Below are positions 1-10,098 of a DNA stretch of 64,000 nt, piece after piece. The DNA is from Streptomyces sp. NBC_01408. GTDB lineage: Bacteria > Actinomycetota > Actinomycetes > Streptomycetales > Streptomycetaceae. The stretch is taken from contig NZ_JAPEPJ010000001.1 of NCBI RefSeq assembly GCF_026340255.1, positions 4,178,501 to 4,242,500 of the forward strand. The letters are read 5' to 3'. The notes under the pieces were generated by a model that did not search any database, had not been told where the DNA came from, and saw only the letters and a list, made by a program, of their open reading frames with translations. How positions within the stretch are numbered: the stretch's first letter is position 1; the number at the start of each line of letters is the position of its first letter. Both the position numbers and the translations under genes were made by a program.

Positions 1-602
1 GTCGCGTCCAGATAGGCGCGGCCCCACTCCGGCAGGGTGCGGATCTCCGGGCCGCCCATGTCCGGGACCCGGCCCGACGGGGTGGGCAGCGCCAGCTCCG
101 CCAGCCGGTCCGCGACCTCCGTGACCGCGATGGGCTGCACCCGGACCCCGTACGGCAGCGGGACCACCGGCAGCTTCGCCGCCGTGTCCACCACCCGCGC
201 CACCAGGTCGTGGAACTGCGTCGTGCGCAGGATCGTCACGCCCAGCCCGGAAGCCTCCAGCAGCCGCTCCACCTCCAGCTTCGTGCGGTAGTAGCCGAGC
301 GGGACCGCGTCCACCCCGACGATCGAGACGTAGACGAGGTTCGTGACCGTTCCGGCCCGTCGGGCCGCCTCGATCAGGCGCCCGGCGGCCACGTCGTCCC
401 CGCCGCGCGGGGACGACGCGCAGTGCACGATCACCTCCGCGCCCGCCGTCGCCGTGTCCAGCCCGCTGCCGTCGCGCAGGTCGACGGGGAAGTCCGGGGA
501 GTGCCGGCTCAGCACGCGGACGTCGTGCCCGGCCGCCCGCAGGCGGGTCACGAGCGACGTGCCGAGGGTCCCGGTGCCCCCGGTGACGAGGATGGCGCTC
601 AT
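1..602 (-). CDS. NmrA-like NAD(P)-binding protein, cut by window edge
   Basis: Only the first 200 or so residues lie in the window and the frame is still open at base 1. The ATG at 602 follows an AAGGA-like ribosome site. Residues 8-14 read GGTGTLG, the glycine-rich dinucleotide-binding turn of a Rossmann fold, and a YYRTK stretch sits where atypical short-chain dehydrogenases carry YxxxK. The pattern fits the NmrA / SDR-a5 group of NAD(P)-binding proteins, whose substrates are mostly unknown. It lies downstream of the chitinase on the same strand, but a strong hairpin at 713-746 separates them, so co-transcription is unlikely. Confidence 0.8.
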   Translation of the reverse strand, partial: MSAILVTGGTGTLGTSLVTRLRAAGHDVRVLSRHSPDFPVDLRDGSGLDTATAGAEVIVHCASSPRGGDDVAAGRLIEAARRAGTVTNLVYVSIVGVDAVPLGYYRTKLEVERLLEASGLGVTILRTTQFHDLVARVVDTAAKLPVVPLPYGVRVQPIAVTEVADRLAELALPTPSGRVPDMGGPEIRTLPEWGRAYLDA

Positions 603-712
603 GGTGTCGGTCCTTCCCTGAGGAGATGTGTCCACCAGAACAGACCGGACAGCCCTCGGGAACGTGACAGCCCCGGCACGGGATCCCGTACGGGGGATGC
701 GGGAGGACATGC

Positions 713-746
713 GAGGACCCGGTGGCCGCCGGGCCACCGGGTCCTC
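713..746 (-). terminator. hairpin terminator after the chitinase gene
   Basis: A perfect 15-bp stem (713-727 with 732-746) closes a 4-base loop, 21 bases past the chitinase stop codon. There is no long U run, as is usual in Streptomyces terminators. Confidence 0.8.
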
Positions 747-767
747 ACATCAGGTCACCTACGGGAG

Positions 768-3140
768 TCAGCAGGCTCCCTGGTCCTTCCAGACACCCCA
801 TTCACCGGTGGTGCCGGGCTCTTCGTTCTGCGTCCACCACTGGGCCTTCCAGTTGCGGCCCTTGTGGGAGACGACGTTGCCGCTGTTGTAGACCGTGCCC
901 GGCACGTACGCGGGGTTCGTGCACGTCCCGCCCGGCGGCGGCGTCGTCGGAGGCGTCGTCGGGGGAGTGGTCGGCGGGGTCGTGGGCGGGGTGGTCGGCG
1001 GGGTGGTCGGCGGCTGGGTGCCGCCCGGCTGCACCACCGTGGTGCCGCGCGCCCGGTCCCCGGCCAGGGCGTACGTCGTGCCGGAGATGTTCACCGTCCA
1101 GTTGGAGGGCGTGGACACCGGCAGGTAGTAGTTGAACGCCAGGTCGACCGAGGCGCCGGGGGCCAGAGACTGCCAGGCCGGGAGCTTCAGGGAGACCCGG
1201 TGGAAGTCGCCCTTCAGGCCGCCGACGTTGCTGCCGGTGTGGCCGCTGCTGATCACCTTCGTACCGAAGCCGGACTGGTCCGAGGCGTTGTTCGGGGCCG
1301 AGGTCCCGTAGTCGAACTGGAACTCGGTGCCGCCGGGCAGCGCGGCGTTCGTGTTGTTGGTGATCTTGATCTTCGGGGTGATCGGGTAGTTGGAGTCGCC
1401 CAGCTTGAACTCGGTGAACTCCGTCTTGATGTCCACGGCCTGCGTGGGCAGCGCGGCGCCGGACTTCTTCGCGCCGTACGGGGCGGCGGCCTTGAACTTG
1501 TCGTACATCAGCGAGGTGAGCGTGTCGCCCATCTCGTACTGGCCCTTGGCGGCGTTCCAGCCGTAGTCGCCGGCCATCTCCCAGACCATCGTGCCGCCGA
1601 TGCCGCGGTCGACCACGTAATCGGCCTTGGCCGCCACCGACTGCTCGTCCTCCGTGGAGAGGAAGACCTTCTTCTGCGCGTTCCACAGCCACGGCGCCAC
1701 CAGGGTGGAGTCGTACTTGCGGGCGTAGGTGCCGGTCAGGGTGGTGTTCGCGGGGAAGCCGTACTTGGTGACGTAGTCGCCGACGATCCCCTTCTCGAGG
1801 TTCTTGGCGTGCCACATCGGGTTGGAGCCCGCGGGCGACTCGACGCCGTTGGTGTCCTTGTCGTGCCACAGGTTGTCGATGCCGACCGCGCCGTCACCGC
1901 ACTTGGTCAGGCCCGCGCCGGCCGGGCAGGTGGTCGCGGGGGCCTTGCCCCACAGGCCGTCGGTGCCGCCCTGCACGTTCTTGTGGCCGCGGGTGTAGTA
2001 GGGCAGGCCGATGTTGATGCGGCCGGCCGGCATGGACCCGCGGAAGTAGTGGTAGGCCCAGTCGGTGTTGAGGTAGCCGATGTTCCCGTACTGGGAGCTG
2101 CCGTAGACGTTCGCGGCGGCCAGCTCGGCGTCCTTGCCGTCGTCGAAGAGCGAGGCGTTCGGCCCGACGAACTCGTTCCAGGCGCCGTGCAGGTCGTAGG
2201 ACATGATGTTGACGTAGTCCAGGTACTTCTGCATCTGGAACGTCTCCATGCCCCGCAGCAGGTAGCCGGAGGAGGGGGCGGCGACGGTGAGCAGGTAGTG
2301 CTTGCCGTCGGCGGCGCCCGCGCGGTCGAGCTTCTCGCGCAGGGACTTCATCAGGGCGTCGTAGCCCTTGACGAGGCCGGCCCGGCGGGCGTTGGACAGC
2401 TGCCAGTCCAGCGGGTTGCCTGCGTCCTTCATGGTGGTCGGGTACTCGTAGTCGATGTCGACGCCGTTGAACCCGTATGTGCGGATGAACTCGACCGAGG
2501 AGTCCGCGAAGGTGTCGATGCCGGCCTGGTTGACCGAGCCGTCGGCGTTGGTGGCCATCGAGTAGAAGCCGCCGGAGGCGACCCGGTTGCCGTCGTCGCC
2601 GAAGTAGCCGCCCGTCTCCGCCCAGCCGCCGACCGAGATCAGCGTCTTGACGTCCGGGTACTGCTTCTTGAACTTGGTCAGCTGGTTGAAGTGGCCCTTG
2701 TAGGGGAGGGCGGGATCCATCTCGGCGCCCGCGACGCCCGGCCAGGTCATCCCGGTGGCGGCGTTGTTCGCGTTGTCGGTGCCGACCGAGATCTTGTTGT
2801 CGGCTCCCACGTGGGCGAACGCGTAATTCAGATGGGTGACCTTGGACCAGGGGATGTTGTTGGCGAGGTAGGCGGGGGTGCCGTCCTTGCCGGTGCGCCA
2901 GCCCGTGAAGTAGCCGATGACGCGTCGCTGGTGGTCGGCGCCCATCTTCTCGCGGCCCTCGGTGTCGTACACCGAGCAGTACGGGACGTCGACACCGGCG
3001 GTCTTGTACAGCCCGTCGGGGCGACAGGACTCGTGGTCGGCGGCGTGCGAGACGCCCGTAGAGAGACCGCCCAGCAGCAGTCCGGCGATTGCGGCGCCGG
3101 ATGCCAGGAGCATCGCTCTCGTACGCGTGGGGGACAGCAT
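768..3140 (-). CDS. secreted GH18 chitinase with two binding modules
   Basis: This 790-residue enzyme should hydrolyse chitin outside the cell. The ATG at 3140 is preceded by AGGAGG five bases away; upstream in-frame starts have no such site. Residues 1-33 are a signal peptide ending SHA. The GH18 barrel spans about 70-575 and carries [12 protein letters not shown], with catalytic acid E232; the first Asp of the usual DGxDxDxE is Asn here. A fibronectin-like or carbohydrate-binding beta domain follows (about 595-700). Next comes a TTPP-repeat linker (DNA repeats near 937-1017) and a C-terminal CBM5/12 chitin-binding module rich in Trp ([11 protein letters not shown]). The neighbouring promoter holds paired 12-bp chitinase operators. 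Endo- versus exo-action cannot be told from sequence alone. Confidence 0.95.
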   Translation of the reverse strand: MLSPTRTRAMLLASGAAIAGLLLGGLSTGVSHAADHESCRPDGLYKTAGVDVPYCSVYDTEGREKMGADHQRRVIGYFTGWRTGKDGTPAYLANNIPWSKVTHLNYAFAHVGADNKISVGTDNANNAATGMTWPGVAGAEMDPALPYKGHFNQLTKFKKQYPDVKTLISVGGWAETGGYFGDDGNRVASGGFYSMATNADGSVNQAGIDTFADSSVEFIRTYGFNGVDIDYEYPTTMKDAGNPLDWQLSNARRAGLVKGYDALMKSLREKLDRAGAADGKHYLLTVAAPSSGYLLRGMETFQMQKYLDYVNIMSYDLHGAWNEFVGPNASLFDDGKDAELAAANVYGSSQYGNIGYLNTDWAYHYFRGSMPAGRINIGLPYYTRGHKNVQGGTDGLWGKAPATTCPAGAGLTKCGDGAVGIDNLWHDKDTNGVESPAGSNPMWHAKNLEKGIVGDYVTKYGFPANTTLTGTYARKYDSTLVAPWLWNAQKKVFLSTEDEQSVAAKADYVVDRGIGGTMVWEMAGDYGWNAAKGQYEMGDTLTSLMYDKFKAAAPYGAKKSGAALPTQAVDIKTEFTEFKLGDSNYPITPKIKITNNTNAALPGGTEFQFDYGTSAPNNASDQSGFGTKVISSGHTGSNVGGLKGDFHRVSLKLPAWQSLAPGASVDLAFNYYLPVSTPSNWTVNISGTTYALAGDRARGTTVVQPGGTQPPTTPPTTPPTTPPTTPPTTPPTTPPPGGTCTNPAYVPGTVYNSGNVVSHKGRNWKAQWWTQNEEPGTTGEWGVWKDQGAC

Positions 3141-3268
3141 GGTGCCTCCTGGGGAGGGGAGGTGGGGAATCAAATGGACACGACGTGGAGCAACAGCAAG
3201 GTGACTGACTCGTGTTGGCCCGTGACGTGCGCACATCTGACGGGCTGTTCCCGGGAGAGATGAAGGGA

Positions 3269-3310
3269 ACGTTAAGAGGACTAGACCAACCCGTCAATAG
3301 GTCTGGACCA
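3269..3310 (-). promoter_or_regulatory. chitinase promoter with paired operator repeats
   Basis: On the minus strand TTGACG (3292-3297) and TAACGT (3269-3274) are separated by exactly 17 bases. Two 12-base direct repeats of the TGGTCTAGACC type lie at 3299-3310 and 3277-3288, one just upstream of the -35 and one in the spacer. The same arrangement is known from Streptomyces chi promoters, where such sites bind DasR or related repressors. The leader to the ATG is about 120 bases. Confidence 0.85.
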
Positions 3311-3529
3311 AAGCTGGCTGCAGTCGGTCACACCCGTTGCGGCGCCTGGCCTCCGCCCGCCCGGGACCGGACCGCCCCCGTCCACCCCTCCGCCCCGCCC
3401 GTCCGGCACCCCTGCCGGACGGGCCGGCTGAGACCGCCTCGAATCCGCGTCCATGTGAGCCAGGCCACATCTCTTCGCTCGCGTGGCCGCCGATCACCCG
3501 TGGCAGACTGAATCCAGTACCAGTAAGCA
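3311..3529. other. spacer between chitinase promoter and riboswitch
   Basis: This 219-base stretch separates the divergent chitinase and riboflavin units. It must hold the promoter of the rib transcript. The best candidate is a CAGACT-like -10 just before the riboswitch, but no convincing -35 is visible. I see no gene in it. Confidence 0.4.
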
Positions 3530-3656
3530 GCGCACTCCGGGGTCGGTGTAATTCCGAACCGGCGGTTATAGTCCGCGACCCGTCCGCAGCCAGCGGCCGG
3601 TTGACCAGGTGAGATTCCTGGACCGACGGTTAAAGTCCGGATGGGAGGCAGTGCGC
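3530..3656 (+). promoter_or_regulatory. FMN riboswitch (RFN element)
   Basis: The conserved RFN blocks are present in order: GGGGTCGGTGTAATTCCGAA, then ACCGGCGGTTATAGTCCGCG, then the GAGATTCCTGGACCGACGG region and TTAAAGTCCGGATGGGAG. The closing helix P1 is GCGCACT (3530-3536) pairing with AGTGCGC (3650-3656). FMN binding should switch off expression of the downstream rib genes. Between the aptamer and the ribD start (3829) there is a GC-rich hairpin near 3672-3698 and a T-run near 3733. Termination or anti-Shine-Dalgarno control are both possible. Confidence 0.96.
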
Positions 3657-3828
3657 GGCGGGCCAGTGACCGGTACGCCGCCGTCGGCGGTTCGTCGGCG
3701 TATTCCCCTGTGGATACGTCTGACCGGACCGTTTTTCCGGCCTCGGCGTCCCCGTGTGCGCAAACCCGCTTCATCTGTCGTATCCCGACAGGCCCCGGAG
3801 TCCGTGCCCGATGAGGCAGGAGGACCCG

Positions 3829-4962
3829 GTGGCGACACCCACCACGGACGCGGCACCCGACGAGGCCACCCGCGCCATGCGCCGAGCCGTCGAACTCGCG
3901 GCCCGCGGGCTCGGCTGCACCACCCCCAACCCGGTCGTCGGCTGCGTCATCACCGACGCCGAGGGCACCGTCGTCGGCGAGGGCTGGCACCAGCGGGCCG
4001 GCGGCCCGCACGCCGAGGTCCACGCCCTGCGCGCGGCAGGAGACGCCGCCCGCGGCGCCACCGCCTACGTCACCCTCGAACCCTGCAACCACACCGGCCG
4101 TACGGGACCCTGCGCACAGGCCCTGATCGCCGCCGGGATCAGCCGCGTCGTGTACGCCGTGTCCGACCCCAGCCCGCAGGCCGGCGGCGGAGCCGCCACC
4201 CTGCGCGCCGCCGGGATCCAGACCACGGCCGGACTCCTCGCAGAAGAGGCCGAGCAGGGCAACGCCGCCTGGCTGACCTCCGTACGCCTCGGGCGCCCGC
4301 ACGTCACGTGGAAGTACGCCGCCACCCTCGACGGCCGCAGCGCCGCCGCGGACGGCAGCAGCCGCTGGATCAGCTCCGCCGAGTCCCGGGCCGACGTCCA
4401 CCGGCTGCGCGCCGAGAGCGACGCGGTCCTCGTCGGCTCCGGCACCCTGCGCGCCGACGACCCGCACCTCGCCGTGCGCGGACTCACCGGCCACGACGCC
4501 GCGGAGCAGCCGCTGCGGATCGCCCTCGACGCCCGCGCCACGATCCTGCCGACCGCCCGCATCCTCGACGGGGCCGCGCCCACCCTGCTCGTCGTCGGCG
4601 AGGACGCCGACACCCGGCACCTGCCCGGCGTCGACATCCTGCGCCTGCCCCTGCACGACGGGCGCATCGGCGTGCACGACCTGCTCGCCCGGCTGCACGC
4701 CCGCGGCACGCGCTCCGTCCTCCTGGAAGGCGGGCCCGCCCTGGCCGGGGCCTTCCTCGCCGCCGGAGCCGTCGACCGCGTCATCGGCTACCTCGCCCCG
4801 GCCCTCCTCGGCGCGGGCCCCGCGGCCCTCGCCGACGCCGGCATCAAGAACATCTCCGACGCGCTGCGCCTCGACATCACCGAGGCCGTCCGCATCGGTC
4901 CCGATCTCCGCATCACCGCAGTCCCCGTCACCGCACCCGCCACCGCCACCAAGGAGCACTGA
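3829..4962 (+). CDS. ribD: bifunctional riboflavin deaminase/reductase RibD
   Basis: RibD carries out the second and third steps of riboflavin synthesis: deamination of the pyrimidine ring and NADPH reduction of the ribosyl side chain. I chose the GTG at 3829 because AGGAGG lies five bases upstream; in-frame ATGs at 3754 and 3811 lack a good site. The 377-residue protein has the zinc deaminase motif H61-A-E63 with C86 and C95 (EPCNHTGRTGPC). A C-terminal reductase domain begins near TWKYAATLDGR. The gene is the first after the FMN riboswitch, and its TGA abuts the GTG of ribE, so translation is probably coupled. Confidence 0.96.
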   Translation: MATPTTDAAPDEATRAMRRAVELAARGLGCTTPNPVVGCVITDAEGTVVGEGWHQRAGGPHAEVHALRAAGDAARGATAYVTLEPCNHTGRTGPCAQALIAAGISRVVYAVSDPSPQAGGGAATLRAAGIQTTAGLLAEEAEQGNAAWLTSVRLGRPHVTWKYAATLDGRSAAADGSSRWISSAESRADVHRLRAESDAVLVGSGTLRADDPHLAVRGLTGHDAAEQPLRIALDARATILPTARILDGAAPTLLVVGEDADTRHLPGVDILRLPLHDGRIGVHDLLARLHARGTRSVLLEGGPALAGAFLAAGAVDRVIGYLAPALLGAGPAALADAGIKNISDALRLDITEAVRIGPDLRITAVPVTAPATATKEH

Positions 4963-5586
4963 GTGTTCACCGGAATCGTCGAAGAACTGGGCGAGGTCGC
5001 CGCCGTCGAGCAGCTCGCGGAAGCCTCCCGCTTCCGCCTGCGCGGCCCCCTCGTCACCGAGGGCGCCAAGCACGGCGACTCCATCGCCGTCAACGGCGTC
5101 TGCCTGACCGTCGTGGACACCGCCGACGGCGAGTTCACCGCCGACGTCATGCAGGAGACCCTCAACCGCTCCAGCCTCGGCGCACTCACCCAGGGCTCCC
5201 GTGTCAACCTCGAGCGGCCCATGGCCCTCGGCGGACGGCTCGGCGGCCACCTGGTCCAGGGGCACGTGGACGGCACCGGCGAGATCCTCTCCCGGACCCC
5301 CTCCGAGCACTGGGAGATCGTCAAGATCGCCCTCCCGGCGAACCTCTCGCGCTACGTCGTCGAGAAGGGCTCCATCACGGTGGACGGCGTCAGCCTCACC
5401 GTCGTCGAGGCCGCCGCCGACTGGTTCAGCATCAGCCTGATCCCCACCACCCTCGCGCTGACCACCCTCGGCATCAAGCAGCCCGGCGACCCGGTCAACC
5501 TCGAGGTCGACGTCCTCGCGAAGTACGTCGAGCGCCTCCTGGCCGCCGGGGTCGACCCCCTGCACGCCGAAGGAGCCGACCGGTGA
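4963..5586 (+). CDS. ribE: riboflavin synthase alpha chain
   Basis: The enzyme dismutates two 6,7-dimethyl-8-ribityllumazine molecules to riboflavin. The 207 residues begin [10 protein letters not shown] (GTG start), the diagnostic riboflavin-synthase N terminus, and contain two similar lumazine-binding barrels; the repeats are recognisable as VNGVCLTV and [15 protein letters not shown] lies a few bases before the start, inside the end of ribD. Its stop overlaps the GTG start of the transporter gene (GTGA), typical of coupled genes. Confidence 0.97.
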   Translation: MFTGIVEELGEVAAVEQLAEASRFRLRGPLVTEGAKHGDSIAVNGVCLTVVDTADGEFTADVMQETLNRSSLGALTQGSRVNLERPMALGGRLGGHLVQGHVDGTGEILSRTPSEHWEIVKIALPANLSRYVVEKGSITVDGVSLTVVEAAADWFSISLIPTTLALTTLGIKQPGDPVNLEVDVLAKYVERLLAAGVDPLHAEGADR

Positions 5587-6236
5587 GCGCCCTGACCTGG
5601 CTCAACGCCGAGGCCTTCACCGTCTTCGGCCAGAAGGTCATCTGGTCCGACATGATCGGCAACCTGATGGGCCTGGCCGCCCTCGCCCTCGGCTGGCGCC
5701 GCTCCATATGGACCTGGCCCGCCCAGCTCCTCTCCGGCCTGATCCTCGTCGCCGCCTACGCCTCCGCCCACCTCTCCGGCGGCGTCGGCAAGCAGCTCCT
5801 GGTCATCGGAGTGGCCCTCTGGGGCTGGCGCGCCTGGCAGCAGGGCAAGCGGCAGGCCCAGGACGGCTCCATCGCGGTACGCACCGCCACCTGGAAGGAG
5901 CGCGGACTGCTCCTCGCCGGAGCGGCGCTGGGCACCCTCGCCGTCGGCGGGCTGTTCACGCTCTTCCCGCACCTGTCCTGGAGCCCGTGGGCCGACGCCT
6001 ACATCTTCGTCGGCACCATCGTCGCGATGGTCGCCCAGGCCCGCGGCCTCGTCGAGTTCTGGTTCGCCTGGCTCCTCGTCGACCTGGTCGGCGTCCCCCT
6101 CGCCTTCAACGGCGGCCTGGCCTTCTCCGGCCTCGTCTACGTCGTGTACTTCGCCCTCGTCCTGTGGGGCGCCTACGACTGGTACCAGCGCTCTCGCACC
6201 ACCTCCGCCCCGGCCCTGAAAGGAGCAACGGCATGA
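5583..6236 (+). CDS. ribM: PnuC-family riboflavin transporter RibM
   Basis: This 217-residue membrane protein starts at the GTG overlapping the ribE stop and has about seven hydrophobic helices with Trp-rich loops ([22 protein letters not shown]), the hallmark of PnuC-type facilitators. PnuC proteins inside riboflavin operons (RibM of S. davawensis, PnuX of Corynebacterium) are riboflavin importers, so the context decides the substrate. Nicotinamide riboside is the alternative. The gene ends in ATGA shared with the start of ribBA and lies under the FMN riboswitch, so uptake and synthesis share one control. Confidence 0.9.
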   Translation: MSALTWLNAEAFTVFGQKVIWSDMIGNLMGLAALALGWRRSIWTWPAQLLSGLILVAAYASAHLSGGVGKQLLVIGVALWGWRAWQQGKRQAQDGSIAVRTATWKERGLLLAGAALGTLAVGGLFTLFPHLSWSPWADAYIFVGTIVAMVAQARGLVEFWFAWLLVDLVGVPLAFNGGLAFSGLVYVVYFALVLWGAYDWYQRSRTTSAPALKGATA

Positions 6237-7531
6237 CCCCCACCCTCAAGCCCGTGCCCGACGTCCTGGACGTCCCCGAGGAGACCTTCCGCCTCGACCC
6301 GGTCGAGCAGGCCATCCGCGACATTGCCGCGGGCCGCCCGATCGTCGTCGTCGACGACGAGGACCGCGAGAACGAGGGCGACCTCGTCATCGCCGCCGAG
6401 AAGGCCACCCCCGAGATCGTCGCCTTCATGATGAGCGAGTGCCGCGGCCTGATCTGCGCCCCCATGGAGGGCCCCGAGCTGGAGCGGCTCGAACTCCCCC
6501 AGATGGTCCAGCACAACACCGAGTCGATGCAGACCGCCTTCACCGTCTCCGTCGACGCCACTGCCGCCCACGGGGTGACGACCGGCATCTCCGCCGCCGA
6601 CCGCGCCACCACCCTGCGCCTCCTGGCGAACGGGACCTCCGAGCCCGGCGACTTCGTCCGCCCCGGCCACATCTTCCCGCTGCGCGCCAAGCCCGGCGGC
6701 GTCCTGGTCCGCAACGGCCACACCGAGGCCGCCGTCGACCTCGCCCGCCTAGCGGGCCTGCGCCCGGCCGGCGCCATCGTGGAGATCGCCGGCGAGGACG
6801 GCGTCATGCTGCGCCTGCCCGAGCTGATCCCCTTCGCCCGCAAGCACGGCCTGACGATCATCTCCATCGAGGACCTGATCGCCTACCGCCGCTCCGCCGA
6901 GCCCACCGTGCGCCGCGAGGCCGAGGTCAGCCTGCCGACCGCCTTCGGGGACTTCACCGCGTACGGCTACCGCTCCACCGTCGACGGGGTCGAGCACGTG
7001 GCCCTCGTCCACGGCGAGGTCGGCGACGGCGAGGACATCCTCGTCCGGATGCACTCCGAGTGCCTGACCGGCGACATCTTCCAGTCCCAGCGCTGCGACT
7101 GCGGCCCCCAGCTGCACGCCTCCATGGAACGCATCCAGGCCGAGGGCCGCGGCGTCGTCGTCTACCTGCGCGGCCACGAGGGCCGCGGCATCGGACTGGT
7201 GTCCAAACTGCGCGCCTACGAGCTCCAGGAGCGCGGCCGCGACACCCTCGACGCCAACCTGGAACTCGGCCTGCCCGCCGACGCCCGCGACTACGGCGCC
7301 GGCGCGCAGATCCTCGCCGACCTCGGCGTGCGCAGCGTCCGGCTGCTGACCAACAACCCCGACAAGTCCGCCGCCCTCGTCCGGCACGGCATCACGGTCG
7401 CCGGCCGCGAGGCCATGCCGATCGAGGCGGGCGAGCACAACCTGCGGTACCTGCGCACCAAGCGGGACCGGATGGGCCACGACCTGCCCTGGCTGGAGGG
7501 CGCCGTGCCCACCGCCTGCGGCAACCAGTAA
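6233..7531 (+). CDS. ribBA: bifunctional DHBP synthase / GTP cyclohydrolase II
   Basis: The 432-residue fusion makes both precursors of lumazine. Residues 1-220 are 3,4-dihydroxy-2-butanone-4-phosphate synthase with the acidic loop [10 protein letters not shown] (41-50) that binds magnesium and ribulose 5-phosphate. Residues 230-425 are GTP cyclohydrolase II with zinc ligands C277, C288 and C290 in [16 protein letters not shown] and the RGHEGRGIG loop. Start and stop overlap or abut neighbours in the rib operon. Both active sites look intact. Confidence 0.97.
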   Translation: MTPTLKPVPDVLDVPEETFRLDPVEQAIRDIAAGRPIVVVDDEDRENEGDLVIAAEKATPEIVAFMMSECRGLICAPMEGPELERLELPQMVQHNTESMQTAFTVSVDATAAHGVTTGISAADRATTLRLLANGTSEPGDFVRPGHIFPLRAKPGGVLVRNGHTEAAVDLARLAGLRPAGAIVEIAGEDGVMLRLPELIPFARKHGLTIISIEDLIAYRRSAEPTVRREAEVSLPTAFGDFTAYGYRSTVDGVEHVALVHGEVGDGEDILVRMHSECLTGDIFQSQRCDCGPQLHASMERIQAEGRGVVVYLRGHEGRGIGLVSKLRAYELQERGRDTLDANLELGLPADARDYGAGAQILADLGVRSVRLLTNNPDKSAALVRHGITVAGREAMPIEAGEHNLRYLRTKRDRMGHDLPWLEGAVPTACGNQ

Positions 7532-7603
7532 CCACACACACCGGCACACACCACCACCAGACATCCGTACGCACCCGTACACGAACCACCGAGGAGCAGA
7601 GCT

Positions 7604-8089
7604 GTGAGCGGCAAGGGCGCACCCGAACTGAACGTGAAGAACTGCGGAGACCTGCGAGTCGCCGTCATCGCGGCCCAGTGGCACGAGAAGGTCATGGACG
7701 GACTGGTCGACGGCGCCCTGCGGGCCCTGCACGAGCTGGGCATCGACGAGCCCACCCTGCTGCGGGTCCCGGGCAGCTTCGAGCTCCCGGTCGTGGCGAA
7801 GGTACTGGCCGGTCGCGGTTACGATGCCATCGTCGCCCTCGGAGTGGTCATCCGCGGCGGCACCCCGCACTTCGACTACGTCTGCCAGGGCGTCACCCAG
7901 GGCCTGGTACAGGTGTCGATCGACACCGGAGTCCCCGTCGGCTTCGGCGTACTGACCTGCGACAACGACGAGCAGGCGCTGGACCGCGCCGGGCTCGAGG
8001 GGTCGAACGAGGACAAGGGACACGAAGCGGTCACCGCCGCCGTCTCCACCGCCATGACCCTGCGGACCGTCAGCGAACCCTGGCGCTGA
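7604..8089 (+). CDS. ribH: lumazine synthase
   Basis: RibH condenses the RibD product with DHBP to give 6,7-dimethyl-8-ribityllumazine. Its 161 residues start at a GTG with GAGGAG upstream. They carry the substrate loop PGSFELP, the [15 protein letters not shown] segment with the general-base His, and [13 protein letters not shown] 72-base AC-rich spacer separates it from ribBA, but no terminator is visible, so it probably stays in the riboswitch transcript. The family normally forms 60-mer or pentamer shells. Confidence 0.97.
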   Translation: MSGKGAPELNVKNCGDLRVAVIAAQWHEKVMDGLVDGALRALHELGIDEPTLLRVPGSFELPVVAKVLAGRGYDAIVALGVVIRGGTPHFDYVCQGVTQGLVQVSIDTGVPVGFGVLTCDNDEQALDRAGLEGSNEDKGHEAVTAAVSTAMTLRTVSEPWR

Positions 8090-8124
8090 GTGGCGTGGGG
8101 GAACCCCGTATTCTGAGGACCATC

Positions 8125-8406
8125 ATGGCGAACAAACCCTCCAAGAGCTTCGAAGAGCTCTTCACCGAGCTCCAGCTCAAGGCCGCCAACGGCGACCCCA
8201 GCACCTCCCGCACCGCCGAGCTCGTCAGCAAGGGCGTCCATGCCATCGGCAAGAAGGTCGTCGAGGAGGCCGCCGAGGTCTGGATGGCCGCCGAGTACGA
8301 GGGCAAGGAAGCCGCCGCCGAGGAGATCTCCCAGCTGCTCTACCACGTCCAGGTGATGATGGTGGCGCGCGGGATCTCCCTCGACGACGTCTACGCGCAC
8401 CTCTAG
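8125..8406 (+). CDS. hisE: phosphoribosyl-ATP pyrophosphatase
   Basis: HisE removes pyrophosphate from phosphoribosyl-ATP, the second step of histidine synthesis. The 93 residues contain the all-alpha NTP-pyrophosphohydrolase core [15 protein letters not shown] and [14 protein letters not shown], with acidic residues placed for magnesium. A TGAGGA site precedes the ATG. The 35-base gap after ribH holds TATTCT, a possible extra -10, so hisEG could be read both from the rib promoter and separately. Confidence 0.95.
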   Translation: MANKPSKSFEELFTELQLKAANGDPSTSRTAELVSKGVHAIGKKVVEEAAEVWMAAEYEGKEAAAEEISQLLYHVQVMMVARGISLDDVYAHL

Positions 8407-8480
8407 GCCGGAAGCTCCGCCCGCGGGCCCCCGCCCCACCAGCACACACCTTTCGCAACCTACGCACCAAAGGAAGCCCC

Positions 8481-9329
8481 ATGCTGCGCATCGCCGTCCC
8501 CAACAAGGGTTCACTCTCCGGACCGGCGTCGGCGATGCTCCATGAGGCCGGCTACCGCCAGCGCAAGGAGTCCAAGGAGCTCGTGGTCGTCGACCCCGAG
8601 AACGAGGTGGAGTTCTTCTACCTCCGCCCCAAGGACATCGCGATCTACGTCTCCTCGGGCAAGCTCGACATCGGCATCACCGGCCGTGACCTGCTGCTCG
8701 ACTCCGGCGCCAGCGCCGAGGAGATCCTGCCGCTGAACTTCGGCCGCTCCACCTTCCGCTACGCCACCAAGCCCGGCACCGCGAACGGCCCCGAGGACTT
8801 CCACGGGATGACGATCGCGACCTCGTACGAGGGAATCGTCGCCAAGCACCTCGCCGACCAGGGGATCGACGCCTCCGTCGTCCACCTGGACGGCGCGGTC
8901 GAGACGGCCATCCAGCTCGGCGTCGCCCAGATCATCGCGGACGTCGTCGAGACCGGCACCAGCCTGCGCAACGCCGGCCTCCAGGTCATCGGCGACCCCA
9001 TCCTCACCTCCGAGGCCGTGGTCATCCGCGGCAACGGCGCCGACGCCGAAGACCCGCGGGCCCAGCAGTTCCTGCGCCGCCTCCAGGGCGTCCTGGTGGC
9101 CCGCAGCTACGTGATGATGGACTACGACTGCCGCGCCGAGCACCTGGAACGCGCCGTCGCCCTCACCCCGGGCCTGGAGTCGCCGACCATCTCCCCGCTG
9201 CACAACGAGGGCTGGGTCGCCGTCCGGGCCATGGTCCCGGCCAAGGAGGCCCAGCGGATCATGGACGACCTGTACGAGCTCGGCGCCCGCGCCATCCTCA
9301 CCACCTCGATCCACGCCTGCCGTCTCTGA
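8481..9329 (+). CDS. hisG: ATP phosphoribosyltransferase, long form
   Basis: HisG starts histidine synthesis by joining ATP and PRPP. At 282 residues it is the long, allosteric type, with a C-terminal ACT-like regulatory domain (from about residue 205), so feedback by histidine is expected. The N terminus LRIAVPNKGSLSG and the segment ADVVETGTSLRNAGL are typical. AAAGGAAG precedes the ATG. The hisE-hisG pairing directly behind rib genes is a standard actinobacterial arrangement. Confidence 0.97.
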   Translation: MLRIAVPNKGSLSGPASAMLHEAGYRQRKESKELVVVDPENEVEFFYLRPKDIAIYVSSGKLDIGITGRDLLLDSGASAEEILPLNFGRSTFRYATKPGTANGPEDFHGMTIATSYEGIVAKHLADQGIDASVVHLDGAVETAIQLGVAQIIADVVETGTSLRNAGLQVIGDPILTSEAVVIRGNGADAEDPRAQQFLRRLQGVLVARSYVMMDYDCRAEHLERAVALTPGLESPTISPLHNEGWVAVRAMVPAKEAQRIMDDLYELGARAILTTSIHACRL

Positions 9330-9382
9330 CCCGTACGCCGTACGCCGACCCGTAGGCCCCCTCCCGAAGGCAACGCACGCAC

Positions 9383-9847
9383 ATGACCGAGTCCGCCGCC
9401 CAGCCCGCACCGCCCGCCCTGCCGGTCACCTTCCGGCCGACCCGCACCCGGGCGGTCCTGCTGGGCGTCGGGCTCGTCATGTTCGTCACCATCACGACGG
9501 TCGCGGTCCTCCTGGAGAGGCTCAACCCGGGGGAGCGCGTCAGCTTCGTCTTCATGGCGGCGCTCCTCACCTCCGTCCTCGTCCTGCTCAGCCGCCCCAA
9601 GGTGGTCGCGGACGAGAACGGCGTCACCGTCGTCAACCTCACGACCAAGCGCCGCCTGGAATGGGCCCAGATCCTGCGGGTCAACCTGCGCCCCGGCGAC
9701 CCGTGGGTCTTCCTCGACCTCAGCGACGGCACCAGCCTGCCCGCCCTCGGCATCCAGCCCGGCGTGGCCAGGCAGCAGGCCGTCAGCGACGCCCGCGCCC
9801 TGCGCGCCCTCGCCGAGACCCGCGGAACCGGCGCCCACGAACACTGA
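9383..9847 (+). CDS. PH-domain membrane protein (Cfp6-like)
   Basis: A 154-residue protein with two hydrophobic helices (about 24-45 and 53-68) is followed by a soluble bacterial PH-like domain (KVVADENGVTVVNLTTKRRLEW). Actinobacterial relatives are called low-molecular-weight antigen 6 or Cfp6; their role is unknown. It follows hisG by 53 bases on the same strand and is probably the last gene of the rib-his transcript. Confidence 0.8.
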   Translation: MTESAAQPAPPALPVTFRPTRTRAVLLGVGLVMFVTITTVAVLLERLNPGERVSFVFMAALLTSVLVLLSRPKVVADENGVTVVNLTTKRRLEWAQILRVNLRPGDPWVFLDLSDGTSLPALGIQPGVARQQAVSDARALRALAETRGTGAHEH

Positions 9848-10098
9848 GCCCCAGGGGGTGTCCCGCGCCGACCCTGAGGCGGCCCGGAGACGAACCTGAG
9901 CATCCGCCCCCGACCGCTGCGTCCCATTGCGGCGGCGACCTCAGTGACTACCCTGGTGGCGGGGCGCGGCTGCGCGCCCTCCCACCGGCCCCGGGACCCC
10001 GTGGCCCGCGGGCAACTGCGACTTGAGGAGTGACTCCCTCCAGCAATGGACGGATCGTCCGGTAGTACCCGCGCCGCCCTCCCCCCGGAGGCGGCGGC

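Noticed and set aside
937..1017. GC-rich 12-bp tandem repeat as a mobile or variable element
   Set aside because: It encodes the TTPP linker of the chitinase and is a protein-level repeat.
210..3263. A 1017-codon plus-strand open frame opposite the chitinase
   Set aside because: It is antisense to a gene with clear GH18 and CBM motifs, and its product is a low-complexity Gly/Arg/Val protein typical of shadow frames in GC-rich DNA.
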